A DNA stretch of 64,000 nt, taken from Haliea sp040221975. Its GTDB lineage: Bacteria; Pseudomonadota; Gammaproteobacteria; Pseudomonadales; Halieaceae. Of the stretch, positions 52,478-62,003 are shown one piece after another (the first letter of the stretch is position 1; every line of letters begins with the position of its first letter). The translations under genes were made by a program, and so were the position numbers. Under the pieces are notes generated by a model. The model was not told the origin of the DNA. It was given only the letters and a program-made list of their open reading frames with translations, and searched no databases. The stretch spans positions 62,001-126,000 of the forward strand of contig JAVJWR010000029.1 of NCBI GenBank assembly GCA_040221975.1. Direction: 5' to 3'.

Positions 52478-53872
52478 ATGACAACGCAGTTGACAAGCCG
52501 CTGGAGGATATCCGGGTTGTTGAAAGGCCAAGCTCAGAACAGAATGTCGGATGTCTTGCGTCGCGCCCCGTTTTTAGCGGTGGGGCTGCTTACAGCGGCC
52601 TATATCCTCTCCTACTTGGATCGCACAATTATTCTGCTATTGGTTGGCCCGATCCGCGAGGACCTTGGAATCAGTGATACGCAGTTCAGCCTCCTGCACG
52701 GCTTCGCTTTCGCTATTTTTTATACGCTTGCAGGAATTCCCATTGGATATCTCGCGGACAGGGGCGACCGACGGCTTATCATTACAGCCGGTCTGGCTGC
52801 CTGGAGCGCCATGACTGTCGCTTGTGGGCTGGCAAGAAATTTCTGGCAATTCTTTGCCGCTCGAGTAGGCGTTGGTGTCGGCGAGGCCGCGCTTTCTCCT
52901 GCCGCATATTCCCTCATTACTGATCTTGTTCCGCGTCGTCAGGTCGGGCGAGCTCTCGGGGCCTACGGCGCCGGTGTCTATATTGGAATCGGCGCCACCT
53001 TTATTTTCGGGGGTTGGCTGGTAGACAAGCTTGTGGCCTCCGGCGGCTTAACCTGGTGGTGGCTGGCATCATTGTTACCCTGGCAGCAGATCATGATACT
53101 TGTCGGCTTGCCCGGGCTGATCCTTGCAGTTGCCATTTTCCTTTTGTTGCCTGAGCCCAGGAAGGGGATAGCCACCACTGGGCAAGGTCCAGCACTCGAT
53201 GCACCCCGGCTGACCCAATATCTCCGGGACAACTGGCAGTTTATCGCCAGCCTGTTCGCGGGCTTTGCTTTTGTCTCTCTGCTCTTCAATGGCTATGTAG
53301 CCTGGATGGCCGAGTATTTTCTGCGTACGCACGATTGGAGCAAGGCATACACCGGTTTCTGGCTGGGCATCATCATGCTGGTCTGCGGCCCGCTTGGCAT
53401 GGCGGCTGGCGGTTGGGCGACGGACTGGCTGGCGCGTGAGCGCCCTACAACGGCTTCTCTCCACGTTGCAATGTGGGGTGCTGTTGCCCTGTTACCCTGG
53501 CCGCCGATGGCGACACTTGTTGATAGTGCAGAGTTGAGCGCCATGCTGATCGCCCCTATTGTCTTTTTCTCCTGCTTTTGCTTTGGCCCGGCGATCGTTG
53601 CCTTGCAGATGACTACGCCAGTTCGGTTGCGGGCTCAGCTTTCTGCGCTTTACCTGTTTGTTGTCAATATATCCGGGATCGGTTTTGGAGGGACGGCGAT
53701 AGCACTGGTTTCGGACAAAATTCTGCTGGACGAGGCACGCATTGGTGAAGCGATGGCGATTGTCGGCAGCGTTTCGATCGTGCTTGCCGTCATTTTCCTG
53801 GCAACGGCGCGTCGTCTTAAATTAGAACAGCGGGGCAACGCCGTGGCGGCTGAGCGCCTGTCCAGCACCTGA
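52478..53872 (+). CDS. MFS transporter
   Basis: A 464-residue MFS protein with twelve hydrophobic segments. It has the DRTIILLLVGPIREDL start of helix 1-2 and the conserved GYLADRGDRRLII loop between helices 2 and 3, as in the sphingosine-1-phosphate/Spns-like and organic-anion groups of proteobacteria. AGGGAAACGGG lies before the start at 52478. It would import or export a small organic compound and is divergent from the LysR gene. The TonB receptor starts 73 bases after its stop, and the run to 63086 reads in one direction. Confidence 0.9.
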   Translation: MTTQLTSRWRISGLLKGQAQNRMSDVLRRAPFLAVGLLTAAYILSYLDRTIILLLVGPIREDLGISDTQFSLLHGFAFAIFYTLAGIPIGYLADRGDRRLIITAGLAAWSAMTVACGLARNFWQFFAARVGVGVGEAALSPAAYSLITDLVPRRQVGRALGAYGAGVYIGIGATFIFGGWLVDKLVASGGLTWWWLASLLPWQQIMILVGLPGLILAVAIFLLLPEPRKGIATTGQGPALDAPRLTQYLRDNWQFIASLFAGFAFVSLLFNGYVAWMAEYFLRTHDWSKAYTGFWLGIIMLVCGPLGMAAGGWATDWLARERPTTASLHVAMWGAVALLPWPPMATLVDSAELSAMLIAPIVFFSCFCFGPAIVALQMTTPVRLRAQLSALYLFVVNISGIGFGGTAIALVSDKILLDEARIGEAMAIVGSVSIVLAVIFLATARRLKLEQRGNAVAAERLSST

Positions 53873-53944
53873 AGTCAGATTGTTGGGGCCTGCAGATTGC
53901 AGATGCATGGGCAGCTAGCCCATCTTGTTCGGGAGGACCGATCT

Positions 53945-56167
53945 ATGAAGAAAAATGACAAGTCGGAAAAGCAGCAAGTGATATCGGTGGCGTCTACCTT
54001 CTTGGTGGCGCTACTCGCACAAGGAGTCCTTGGCTCGGCTGCAAGTGCACAGGACGCCGTCCTGGACGAGATTGTGGTAACTGCCCAGAAGAGGTCGGAG
54101 TCACTGCAATCGGTGCCGCTTTCGATTTCCGCTCTCACCGGAGATGATCTTGAAAAGATTGGTGCCAAAACCTTCGTTGATATGGCCAATTCCATCCCCG
54201 GTCTCTCCTATATTGACGGCGGTGGTGACGGGATCCGGCCGGTGGTCCGGGGTGTGAGCTCCTTTCTCGGCACGCCGACCGTTGCCGTCTACCTGGACGA
54301 GGCGCCAATCCAGATTCGCCAGATGTTCGGCGGATCCGGGGGAACCTTTGACATCCGGCTCATAGATATAGAGCGGGTTGAAGTGCTCCGGGGTCCTCAG
54401 GGCACTCTTTATGGTGGCAGCTCCATGGGCGGTGCCATCCGCTACATAATGGCCGAACCCAATCTAAACGAGATTGAAGGCAAAGTGCGTACGGAACTTT
54501 CAGCCACAAAGAATGGGTCAGAGAGTTACGAAGCTGCAGGCGCCGTGAGTATTCCGATTGTTCAGAATAGGCTGGCTGCCCGTGCGAGTGTTGCCTACCG
54601 GCAGCAGGGCGGATTTGTGGATCTTTTTGATCAACAGAGCCCGCCCCAGCTCATCGAAAAGGACATTGATGATTTTGAGACCATGACGGCCCGTGCTGCC
54701 CTTCGTTTTGCTCCAGCTGAGAATATCGATATCACCCCCTCCATTTTCTATCAGAAGGTGGAGGGTGATGGTTTGTCCCTGTTCAACAGCAGTCTGGGGT
54801 TTCCGAATACGGACACCATTTATGACGAGACCATGCGTGATCGCATGGTGCTTGCATCGCTTGATGCATCGATCAGCTTCGGTTCCATTGAATTGACCTC
54901 GATCACATCCTATTCGGACCGTACTTACAGACGTGTTCAGGATACCAGCCGGTCCCTGATTGACTCCGGCTTTCCGGCAGCGCTTGGACCGTTCAGGAAT
55001 AATGCTATTCAGGATTATGAGATTTTTACACAGGAAGTCCGACTTCAGTCGCTGAACGAAGACTCCATGTTCGACTGGTTGATCGGTATTTACTATTCGG
55101 ACAGCAAACTCCGTGGCGTTCAGCCTGTGGAAGCTTTTGGTCTGGGAGGCCAGGAATTCTTTACTGCCGATAACGAATCCCAGGAAGACCAGGTCGCCGG
55201 TTTCGGTGAAATCTATTTTCGACCAGTCGATAAGTTGACACTCACTGCGGGTATCCGCGTAACGGATATCGACTCACGCTTTCTGAGAAGTTCTGCAGGT
55301 GTGGCGGCAGGTAATCCGCCACCACCGCCCCTTGATATCTCGCGGACCGACAAGCCGGTCGCTCCCAAGTTCAATATTTCCTATGAGATCAATGATGACA
55401 GCCTCGTCTATCTCCAGGCGGCGCGCGGTTTCCGACCCGGTCTGCCATCCGGAATCACCCCAAATACCTGTGATGCCGAACTTGCTGATCGCGGGCTGAG
55501 GCCTCAGGCGGGAATAGGTCCCGACAAGCTTTGGACCTACGAAGCGGGTGCGAAGGTCTCGGTGGCCGACAATCGGGCCCGGATAAATGCTTCCGCTTAT
55601 TACACAGATTGGACAGACAAGCCCGAATCGATCTCGTTACTCACTTGCGGCTTCAGGATTTTTGCCAATGTGGGCAAGGCGAAGATTCAGGGCGTTGAAA
55701 TCGAAGCGCAATTTGCCCTCACCAATAGCGTGACATTAACAGCAAATCTTTCTCATTCGAATGCAGAGTATGCGACGACGGAGGCATCTACCGGATTCGT
55801 TGACGGAGATCCGCTGCCGAACGTTCCGGACTGGACGGCGGCGGTGGGCGGCCAGTATGAATTTGAAGTCTCGGACATGACCGGGTTCGCACGTTTTGAC
55901 CTCGTGTACCGGGACAAGGCCGCTCTTGGGTCAGTTCAACCGGGGTTTGTCTCGACGATTACGCCCTATTCAGACTCCTATGAGTATCTGAACCTGCGGA
56001 CGGGTCTTGAAAAGGAAAAATGGACCTTATCGCTGTTTGTGAACAATGCGTTCAACAGCCATCCGGTCGTGCAGCGTTCCGCCTGGACCCCCGTGTCCCG
56101 TACGCAGGATCGTATTACAACCATTCGTCCCCGCACCATCGGTATTGCGGCTGGATATAATTTCTGA
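53945..56167 (+). CDS. TonB-dependent receptor
   Basis: A 740-residue outer-membrane receptor. A signal peptide ends near VLGSAASAQ (residue ~35), followed by the TonB-box region LDEIVVTAQKR and a plug with VPLSISALTG, RGVSSFLGTPTVAVYLDEAPI and VEVLRGPQGTLYGGSSMGGAIRY. The rest is a beta barrel ending in a terminal aromatic residue (AAGYNF). It would take up a compound that is then hydrolysed by the next gene. The start at 53945 has GGGAGGA upstream; the frame back to 53897 is not needed. Confidence 0.92.
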   Translation: MKKNDKSEKQQVISVASTFLVALLAQGVLGSAASAQDAVLDEIVVTAQKRSESLQSVPLSISALTGDDLEKIGAKTFVDMANSIPGLSYIDGGGDGIRPVVRGVSSFLGTPTVAVYLDEAPIQIRQMFGGSGGTFDIRLIDIERVEVLRGPQGTLYGGSSMGGAIRYIMAEPNLNEIEGKVRTELSATKNGSESYEAAGAVSIPIVQNRLAARASVAYRQQGGFVDLFDQQSPPQLIEKDIDDFETMTARAALRFAPAENIDITPSIFYQKVEGDGLSLFNSSLGFPNTDTIYDETMRDRMVLASLDASISFGSIELTSITSYSDRTYRRVQDTSRSLIDSGFPAALGPFRNNAIQDYEIFTQEVRLQSLNEDSMFDWLIGIYYSDSKLRGVQPVEAFGLGGQEFFTADNESQEDQVAGFGEIYFRPVDKLTLTAGIRVTDIDSRFLRSSAGVAAGNPPPPPLDISRTDKPVAPKFNISYEINDDSLVYLQAARGFRPGLPSGITPNTCDAELADRGLRPQAGIGPDKLWTYEAGAKVSVADNRARINASAYYTDWTDKPESISLLTCGFRIFANVGKAKIQGVEIEAQFALTNSVTLTANLSHSNAEYATTEASTGFVDGDPLPNVPDWTAAVGGQYEFEVSDMTGFARFDLVYRDKAALGSVQPGFVSTITPYSDSYEYLNLRTGLEKEKWTLSLFVNNAFNSHPVVQRSAWTPVSRTQDRITTIRPRTIGIAAGYNF

Positions 56168-56193
56168 TTTCCATAGGTTTTCAAACTGTATGA

Positions 56194-56221
56194 GAGGGAG
56201 CCTCCCTCACACCTCTTTTTT
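56194..56221 (+). terminator. possible terminator after the TonB receptor
   Basis: A 5-bp stem (GAGGG/CCCTC with a 5-base loop, 56194-56208) is followed within 8 bases by a run of six T (56216-56221). It lies 27 bases after the receptor stop and 37 bases before the next start. The stem is short and the distance to the Ts is long, so this may only reduce read-through. Confidence 0.3.
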
Positions 56222-56257
56222 GGCATAGGCTTTGTGCGGACGCGACTGGGAGTGGAT

Positions 56258-59200
56258 ATGGTAAAGTGCCTTTTTCGAAATATCGCTTCGCGGACACTTC
56301 TTGCTCTCACTGCATGTGTTGCACTTTCCTACTTTGGCGTGGTTCACGCATCGGATCTTGAAAGTGTCGCTGAGTTCCTCGCACACAAAGCTGATCCTGA
56401 ATGGGACGTTACCAGGGCGCGCGGAAAAACCCGCACGATCGACTTCACCACTGACGAGGGCACTTGGATGTCGGTGGACATCTCGCCAGATGGGAAGTCT
56501 ATTGTTTTTGACTTGTTGGGCCACATCTACCAGATGCCTTCGCATGGCGGGAAAGCAAAGGCCCTCACACAGTCAAGCGGTGTCGCCCTCAATTATCATC
56601 CCCGGTATTCGCCTGATGGAGAGACCATCGCCTTCATCTCTGACCGGGCTGGTCAGGCCAATCTCTGGCTGATGGATGCCGATGGAGGCAATCAACGGCC
56701 GTTATTTATCGATCCGGTTAGCCGAATCACAAGTCCAGCCTGGTTGCCTGATGGCTCGTCTGTCGTCGCGGTGAGGGAGTTCCCGACTTATTCCATGCAT
56801 CGCCGTTCCGCACGTATATGGCGCTTTCCTGTGGATGACGGCGCCGATGCTCCCGAAGAGCTCGTTGGCATGCCGTCGGGGACTCAGGCCTATTGGCCTT
56901 CGCCGTCATCTGATGGCCAACATGTCTATTTTATGTCGAGCACCTTTGCAGAGCCGCTCCACGGATTGCAGCGGAACCAGCACATTCGACGTCTGGAACT
57001 GAAGTCAGGGGCGGTTTCAATCGTCACTCAGCCTACCGCCGAGCGTGAATACCGGCTCGGCACCAACAATGAACTTGCTCCCGAAGTCTCGCCCGATGGC
57101 CGTTGGCTGGTCTACGCGAAGCGGGTTCCCGGGGCGAGTATATCGTTACGCGGTCATACCCTGAATGAACATAATGCGCTCTGGTTGCGCGATCTGAAGA
57201 CCGGTGAAGAGCGGATTCTGACGTCACCCATAGCCCTTGATATGCAGGGTGCCCATGGTATGAAGAATTTGCGCATTCTCCCGGGCTATTCCTGGGCCGG
57301 AGACTCGAGGTCGCTGATTTTCTGGGCAGGTGGCAAAATTCAGCGTGTCACGATTGACGGAGAGCGTCAGACCATCCCGTTCGAAGCGCGGGTACTGCGT
57401 GTGGCCAGCGAAAAAATCCGTGCCGATGGGGGACTTGATGAGAAAACAGTCGCAAGTCGTAATATCCGGTGGCCAGGCGTCAGTCAGTCTGAACAGCGAA
57501 TCGTCTTCGAGGCTGTGGGAGAAATCTGGACAGCTCCTCTAGATCGCTCCACCGTTGAGGCCGAGCCTCTTGTTCGCTGGACTCCAGAGCAGGCGTATTT
57601 CATGCCCGATCTCTCGCCTGATGGGCGGAAGGTTACCTTCGTCGGCTGGAATGACCAGAAGCTGGCAACCATTCTGACCTGTGACCTTGCTCGGTGCACA
57701 CCGCAGGTGAGGAGTAGCGAAAAAGCGGTCTATCTTTATCCCGTCTGGGCCCAGGATGGCTCAACACTTTATGCCTTCCGGTCGCGATTGTCTGATCCGG
57801 TTCGTGTGGCGTCAGGCGACGCCACGATATTTGATCTGGTGGAAATGAAGCACGGTAAAGAAAGGGTCATCGCACCCGGTATCCGTCCGTCCCCCTTGTC
57901 GCGTGGCCCCAGCGGTCGTATTTTCCTTACCATCCGCGAAGGGGACGTACCAGTCCAGAAACGCCTGGCGACGGGTCAGAAGATCACGGCGGGACGCAGC
58001 ATTCTCGCATCAACGAACCCTGAAATCGGCGACTTGCGTCGCCATGCCGCTTTCCCATCGGCAACAGTCGCCCATCCATCCCCGGACGGTACGCACGTGG
58101 CGTTTGCCGAGGACTATGAAATTCATGTGGGGCCGCTGTTGCGCAGTCAGGCAGCATATAAACGTGGCGAAGCCATGCATTGGGTCGGCGAAGAACTGCC
58201 TCAACCCGTGATCAAGGAAAAAGCAGAACATGGCGTAACTCCCGTCAGCTTTGGGGGCGGAATTCACCCGAGGTGGATCGATCGCAACAGGATCGTGTAT
58301 GCGTCAGGCAATCGGGTACAGATCTTCAATGTTGCGAGTGGAAAGCTGACAACTACGGAAATCAAAGCCGAAATTGCGAAACCTGTGCCTGACGAGAATA
58401 CCTCTATCGCTTTTGTCAATGCACGCGTCATTCCGATCACCGGGGAGAAGGTGATTAACCGGGGCACAGTCGTTGTTGAAGGTGCTCGAATTACTTGTGT
58501 GGGAACATGCAATACTGATGGCGTGGTCCGCGTTATCGAAGCAGAGGGAAAGACCATCATTCCGGGCTTTGTTGATGTGCACGGGCATGGCGGATTCCGG
58601 GACAAGGACCTTTTCCCCCAGCACTTGAGCCCTCAGGCCCTCTACCTCGCCCATGGGGTGACAACGACCCTGGATCCATCGGTTCCAAGTGACCAATTCT
58701 TTCCCGTCGCCGAACTCATTGCGGCAGGGCGGATCCTGGGCCCCAGAAGTTATGCCACCGGGGAAGCCTTGATGCCGCAATCCCCCAGGACGGGGCCCGC
58801 GAATAGCAGGGAGGCTCAGGCTTTGGTGGATCGGCTGGCAGGCTATGGGGCGCGGTCAATCAAGATTTTCCTGACGCCGCGGCGTGATCAACGCCAGATG
58901 CTTGGAGAATGGGCCCGCAAGCACGGTTTATCCGCGACCAATGAGGGCGCCGATCTTTATTACAACGTGGGATCCATCCTTGACGGCCACACTGGCTTTG
59001 AGCATCCCATGCATTATCTGACGCTCTATAGAGATGCGACGGAGTTCTTTGGTAGAGCAAAGGCTGTCTATTCACCCACACTGATCGTTGCTGGCGCCGG
59101 GCGCTGGGCCGAGGAATATCATAAGAGTCGGGCGGACCTATGGAATGATCCGATCATGCGGCGTTTCCTGCCCTGGCAACAGCTGGCCCTGCACCGTGAG

Positions 59201-59632
59201 ACAGGTGTTCACTCCTTGAAGGAGTACAGCTTCCCTTTTATTGCCGATGGTGTGAAAGCCATTCGTGACAAAGGCGGACTTGCTGCCATCGGTGGGCATG
59301 GAGAGCTCTGGGGTCGTGATTCCCATTGGGACGTCTGGACCTATGCGTCAGCCGCGGCACCGATTGAAGTCCTGACCATGGCGACCTATGACGGGGCCTA
59401 TATGCTCGGTCTTGAAGACGAGATCGGCTCCCTCGAAAAGGGCAAGGTTGCCGACCTTATGGTGCTTGAGGGAAATCCGCTTGACGATATCCGTAATACC
59501 ATCCGCCTGGCTTATGTGATGAAGTCCGGCGTGCTCTATGACGCGCCCACGCTGGACAGGGTCTGGCCGACTGAGCGCAAATATGGAGTACCCCCCTGGT
59601 ATGAAGCCGATGTCTTCGACCGTGAAAATTGA
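56258..59632 (+). CDS. exported TolB-propeller/amidohydrolase fusion
   Basis: A 1124-residue protein. A signal peptide (RTLLALTACVALSYFGVVHA) leads. Residues ~40-720 form a WD40-like TolB propeller with repeats such as MSVDISPDGKSIVFD and YHPRYSPDGETIAFISD. A C-terminal amidohydrolase domain (~735-1115) has the metal pair HGHGGF, and its end (GNPLDDIRN, then MVLEGNP) is the usual imidazolonepropionase-like tail. Such fusions are thought to hydrolyse peptides or N-acyl compounds in the periplasm. The ATG 56258 follows GGGAGTGGAT; the GTG 56234 would add only 8 residues. Confidence 0.88.
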   Translation: MVKCLFRNIASRTLLALTACVALSYFGVVHASDLESVAEFLAHKADPEWDVTRARGKTRTIDFTTDEGTWMSVDISPDGKSIVFDLLGHIYQMPSHGGKAKALTQSSGVALNYHPRYSPDGETIAFISDRAGQANLWLMDADGGNQRPLFIDPVSRITSPAWLPDGSSVVAVREFPTYSMHRRSARIWRFPVDDGADAPEELVGMPSGTQAYWPSPSSDGQHVYFMSSTFAEPLHGLQRNQHIRRLELKSGAVSIVTQPTAEREYRLGTNNELAPEVSPDGRWLVYAKRVPGASISLRGHTLNEHNALWLRDLKTGEERILTSPIALDMQGAHGMKNLRILPGYSWAGDSRSLIFWAGGKIQRVTIDGERQTIPFEARVLRVASEKIRADGGLDEKTVASRNIRWPGVSQSEQRIVFEAVGEIWTAPLDRSTVEAEPLVRWTPEQAYFMPDLSPDGRKVTFVGWNDQKLATILTCDLARCTPQVRSSEKAVYLYPVWAQDGSTLYAFRSRLSDPVRVASGDATIFDLVEMKHGKERVIAPGIRPSPLSRGPSGRIFLTIREGDVPVQKRLATGQKITAGRSILASTNPEIGDLRRHAAFPSATVAHPSPDGTHVAFAEDYEIHVGPLLRSQAAYKRGEAMHWVGEELPQPVIKEKAEHGVTPVSFGGGIHPRWIDRNRIVYASGNRVQIFNVASGKLTTTEIKAEIAKPVPDENTSIAFVNARVIPITGEKVINRGTVVVEGARITCVGTCNTDGVVRVIEAEGKTIIPGFVDVHGHGGFRDKDLFPQHLSPQALYLAHGVTTTLDPSVPSDQFFPVAELIAAGRILGPRSYATGEALMPQSPRTGPANSREAQALVDRLAGYGARSIKIFLTPRRDQRQMLGEWARKHGLSATNEGADLYYNVGSILDGHTGFEHPMHYLTLYRDATEFFGRAKAVYSPTLIVAGAGRWAEEYHKSRADLWNDPIMRRFLPWQQLALHRETGVHSLKEYSFPFIADGVKAIRDKGGLAAIGGHGELWGRDSHWDVWTYASAAAPIEVLTMATYDGAYMLGLEDEIGSLEKGKVADLMVLEGNPLDDIRNTIRLAYVMKSGVLYDAPTLDRVWPTERKYGVPPWYEADVFDREN

Positions 59633-61085
59633 TCCGGGCAGAACAAGCATAAAACGGGAGCAGCTGGAGCGCGTCATCTCCTTCCAGGACTATATCGCTA
59701 TCGGCTTCGGAGCGATGATTGGCGTCGGCTGGGTGATGTATGCCGGAAAATGGCTGGAACAGGGCGGCGTGCTGGGGGCCGCTCTCGCCTTCGTGCTGGG
59801 AGGCCTGCTGCTCGTTCCCATCGGAAAATGCTATGCGGAGTTGACATCCGCCCTGCCGCTGGCGGGTGGTGAGGTGGCGTTTACCTACAAGGCGTTTGGT
59901 CCTGCAGTGTCGTTCATGACAGCCTGGCTTTTATCGTTGAATTATGTCGCCGTAGCGCCATTTGAGACTATCGCCATAGGTGCGCTGTTTGAGGCGATTT
60001 TCCCCGCTCTGGCAAGGGAGGCTCTCTACACCTTGGGGGGCTACCCCGTTGCATGGTCAACAATCTTGCCAGGTGTTGCCGCCGGATGCTGGGTGGTCTG
60101 GATAAACTGGCGGGGGGCCAAGGACATGGCCCGGTTTCAGACACTGGTGACGGCAGGCCTGTTGATCTGCACCCTGTTATTTTGTGCCGCGGCTTTCCTC
60201 AAAGGCGATGTGGGAAACCTGAAGCCCCTGTTTGCCGGTACGGGCAGCTTATGGGTCACAGTCCCGGCTTCTATTGCCTCGGTCATCGTGGTGGTTCCCT
60301 TTTTTCTCTCGGGGTTTGACTGCATCCCGCAAGCAGCGGAGGAGGCTGGGCTTAAAGTGCAGCCACGCAAACTCGGTACAGCCATTGTGTCGGTGCTTCT
60401 GGTGGGTACTGCGTTCTATGTAATCATCATCCTGGCACTTGGCCTTAGCACAGATAGCACGAAATTGAGCGAGATCCTTGCCCAGAAAGCCATGCTTCCC
60501 ATGGCCGAGGTGTTCCGCGTCAGTTTCGGCTACGAATGGGCGGCAAAGCTGGTTCTTGTGGCAGCACTTTTTGGGCTCCTGACTACGCTCAACGGTCTTT
60601 TCATGGCTGCAACGCGGCTGTTGTTTGCCCAGGGACGCGGCGGATTATTGCCCCACTGGTTCGCGGCCGTACACCCTGTTCATCATACACCCATGAACGC
60701 CATATTGTTTGTCGGCAGCATTGCGATTATCGGCCCTTTTATCGGCAAAACTGGTCTTTCCGTCATTGTAAGCAGCGGCGCCACGGTGTTTACAATGGCA
60801 CTAGTTATAACCGTTGCGGCGGCTTTACGCCTGCGCCGCACCTGCCCGGAAATGAAACGTCCTTACCGGATCGGTCTCCCAACGATGTGGCTGGCGCTTT
60901 TGGTTGGGGTCTTTCTGGTCCTTCTGATGGTGGTCCCCGGAAGCCCTGGCCAGCTTGGCCCTACCGAATTTGCGGTCATCGTGATCTGGGCTTCCACTGG
61001 CGTGCTCTTCAACTATCTCCGACGTCGCCACCGAGATCTCAGCATCCGGGAACAAAATTACCTGATCCTTGGCGCCTACAAGTAA
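59601..61085 (+). CDS. amino acid permease (APC superfamily)
   Basis: A 494-residue APC permease with about 12 hydrophobic segments. Its start carries the family signature DYIAIGFGAMIGVGWVMY, with YAELTSALPLAGGEVAFTY after it. It would import an amino acid or a related amine. The start is uncertain: ATG 59601 has GGAG about 12 bases upstream, and ATG 59610 and 59583 are alternatives. At 59601 it overlaps the propeller/amidohydrolase gene by 32 bases, so translational coupling is likely. Its cargo is probably the product of the periplasmic hydrolase just upstream. Confidence 0.85.
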   Translation: MKPMSSTVKIDPGRTSIKREQLERVISFQDYIAIGFGAMIGVGWVMYAGKWLEQGGVLGAALAFVLGGLLLVPIGKCYAELTSALPLAGGEVAFTYKAFGPAVSFMTAWLLSLNYVAVAPFETIAIGALFEAIFPALAREALYTLGGYPVAWSTILPGVAAGCWVVWINWRGAKDMARFQTLVTAGLLICTLLFCAAAFLKGDVGNLKPLFAGTGSLWVTVPASIASVIVVVPFFLSGFDCIPQAAEEAGLKVQPRKLGTAIVSVLLVGTAFYVIIILALGLSTDSTKLSEILAQKAMLPMAEVFRVSFGYEWAAKLVLVAALFGLLTTLNGLFMAATRLLFAQGRGGLLPHWFAAVHPVHHTPMNAILFVGSIAIIGPFIGKTGLSVIVSSGATVFTMALVITVAAALRLRRTCPEMKRPYRIGLPTMWLALLVGVFLVLLMVVPGSPGQLGPTEFAVIVIWASTGVLFNYLRRRHRDLSIREQNYLILGAYK

Positions 61086-61103
61086 GTCAAGAAGTGAGGA
61101 AAC

Positions 61104-61991
61104 ATGAGTCGTAAAGTTATTCTTACATGTGCCGTTGTTGGCGAGAACAAGTACAACAGAGCGCATCCCAATTTTCCTGTAACACCGCAGGAGATCGCAG
61201 ACGCTGCTCTGGAGGCAGAGGAGGCAGGGGCATCCTGTGTTCACCTCCATGTGCGAGATCCTGTGACAGGTGATGGTAGTCGGGATCCGGATTTGTTCTA
61301 CGACATGGCCACCCGCGTTCGCGAAAACGGCGTAAAGGCGGTCATGAACGTAACATGCGGAGGGGGAGGGATCCTGCGTCCTGACCCGGAAGATGAGAGT
61401 CGCGCGGGTCCGGGGTCGGATATAGCCAGTGCGGATGAGCGGGTAAGACACATTGAATTGATCCGACCTGACATCTGCTCACTAGATGTGACAACACAGA
61501 ACCAGCAGGACGGCGATACGCAGTATGTTTATCTAAATACCGAGTTTACGCTTCGCAAGATGGCCCGCCGTTTCCAAGAGCTTGGTGTAAAGCCGGAGAT
61601 CGAGGTTTTTGCCCCAGGTGACGTTCTCTTGGCCAATCAGATGTTCAAGGAGGGTCTGTTCGAGTCGCCCCCCATGTACCAGATTGTAATGGGGACCCTC
61701 TGGGGGCTGCCAGCGACGCCGGAAACTCTGCTCTATATGAAAGGCCTGCTGCCCCCGGATGCCATCTGGGCTGCATTTGGTATTGCGCGCATGCAGATGC
61801 CGATGGTCGCTCAATCTGTGCTGCTGGGTGGTAATGTGCGTGTCGGGCTGGAAGATAATCTGTATCTGAGTCGGGGCGTGTTTGCCACCAACGGTCAACT
61901 TGTAGAGCGTGCGAAAACGATCATAGAGTACCTCGGTCATGAGGTTGCGACCCCCGCGGAAGCGCGGCGGATGCTGGGTATCGGTCCATAG
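61104..61991 (+). CDS. beta-keto acid cleavage enzyme (BKACE, DUF849)
   Basis: A 295-residue TIM-barrel enzyme of the BKACE family. The zinc ligands are H47 and H49 (VHLHVRDP), and the catalytic region has GLEDNLY near residue 250. Known members cleave 3-keto acids with acetyl-CoA to acetoacetate and a shorter CoA ester; KCE of lysine fermentation cleaves 3-keto-5-aminohexanoate. It has GAGGAA 3 bases before the start and follows the permease by 18 bases. The specific 3-keto acid is unknown; context suggests an amino or hydroxy compound. Confidence 0.9.
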   Translation: MSRKVILTCAVVGENKYNRAHPNFPVTPQEIADAALEAEEAGASCVHLHVRDPVTGDGSRDPDLFYDMATRVRENGVKAVMNVTCGGGGILRPDPEDESRAGPGSDIASADERVRHIELIRPDICSLDVTTQNQQDGDTQYVYLNTEFTLRKMARRFQELGVKPEIEVFAPGDVLLANQMFKEGLFESPPMYQIVMGTLWGLPATPETLLYMKGLLPPDAIWAAFGIARMQMPMVAQSVLLGGNVRVGLEDNLYLSRGVFATNGQLVERAKTIIEYLGHEVATPAEARRMLGIGP

Positions 61992-62003
61992 GCCGGACTG
62001 ATC

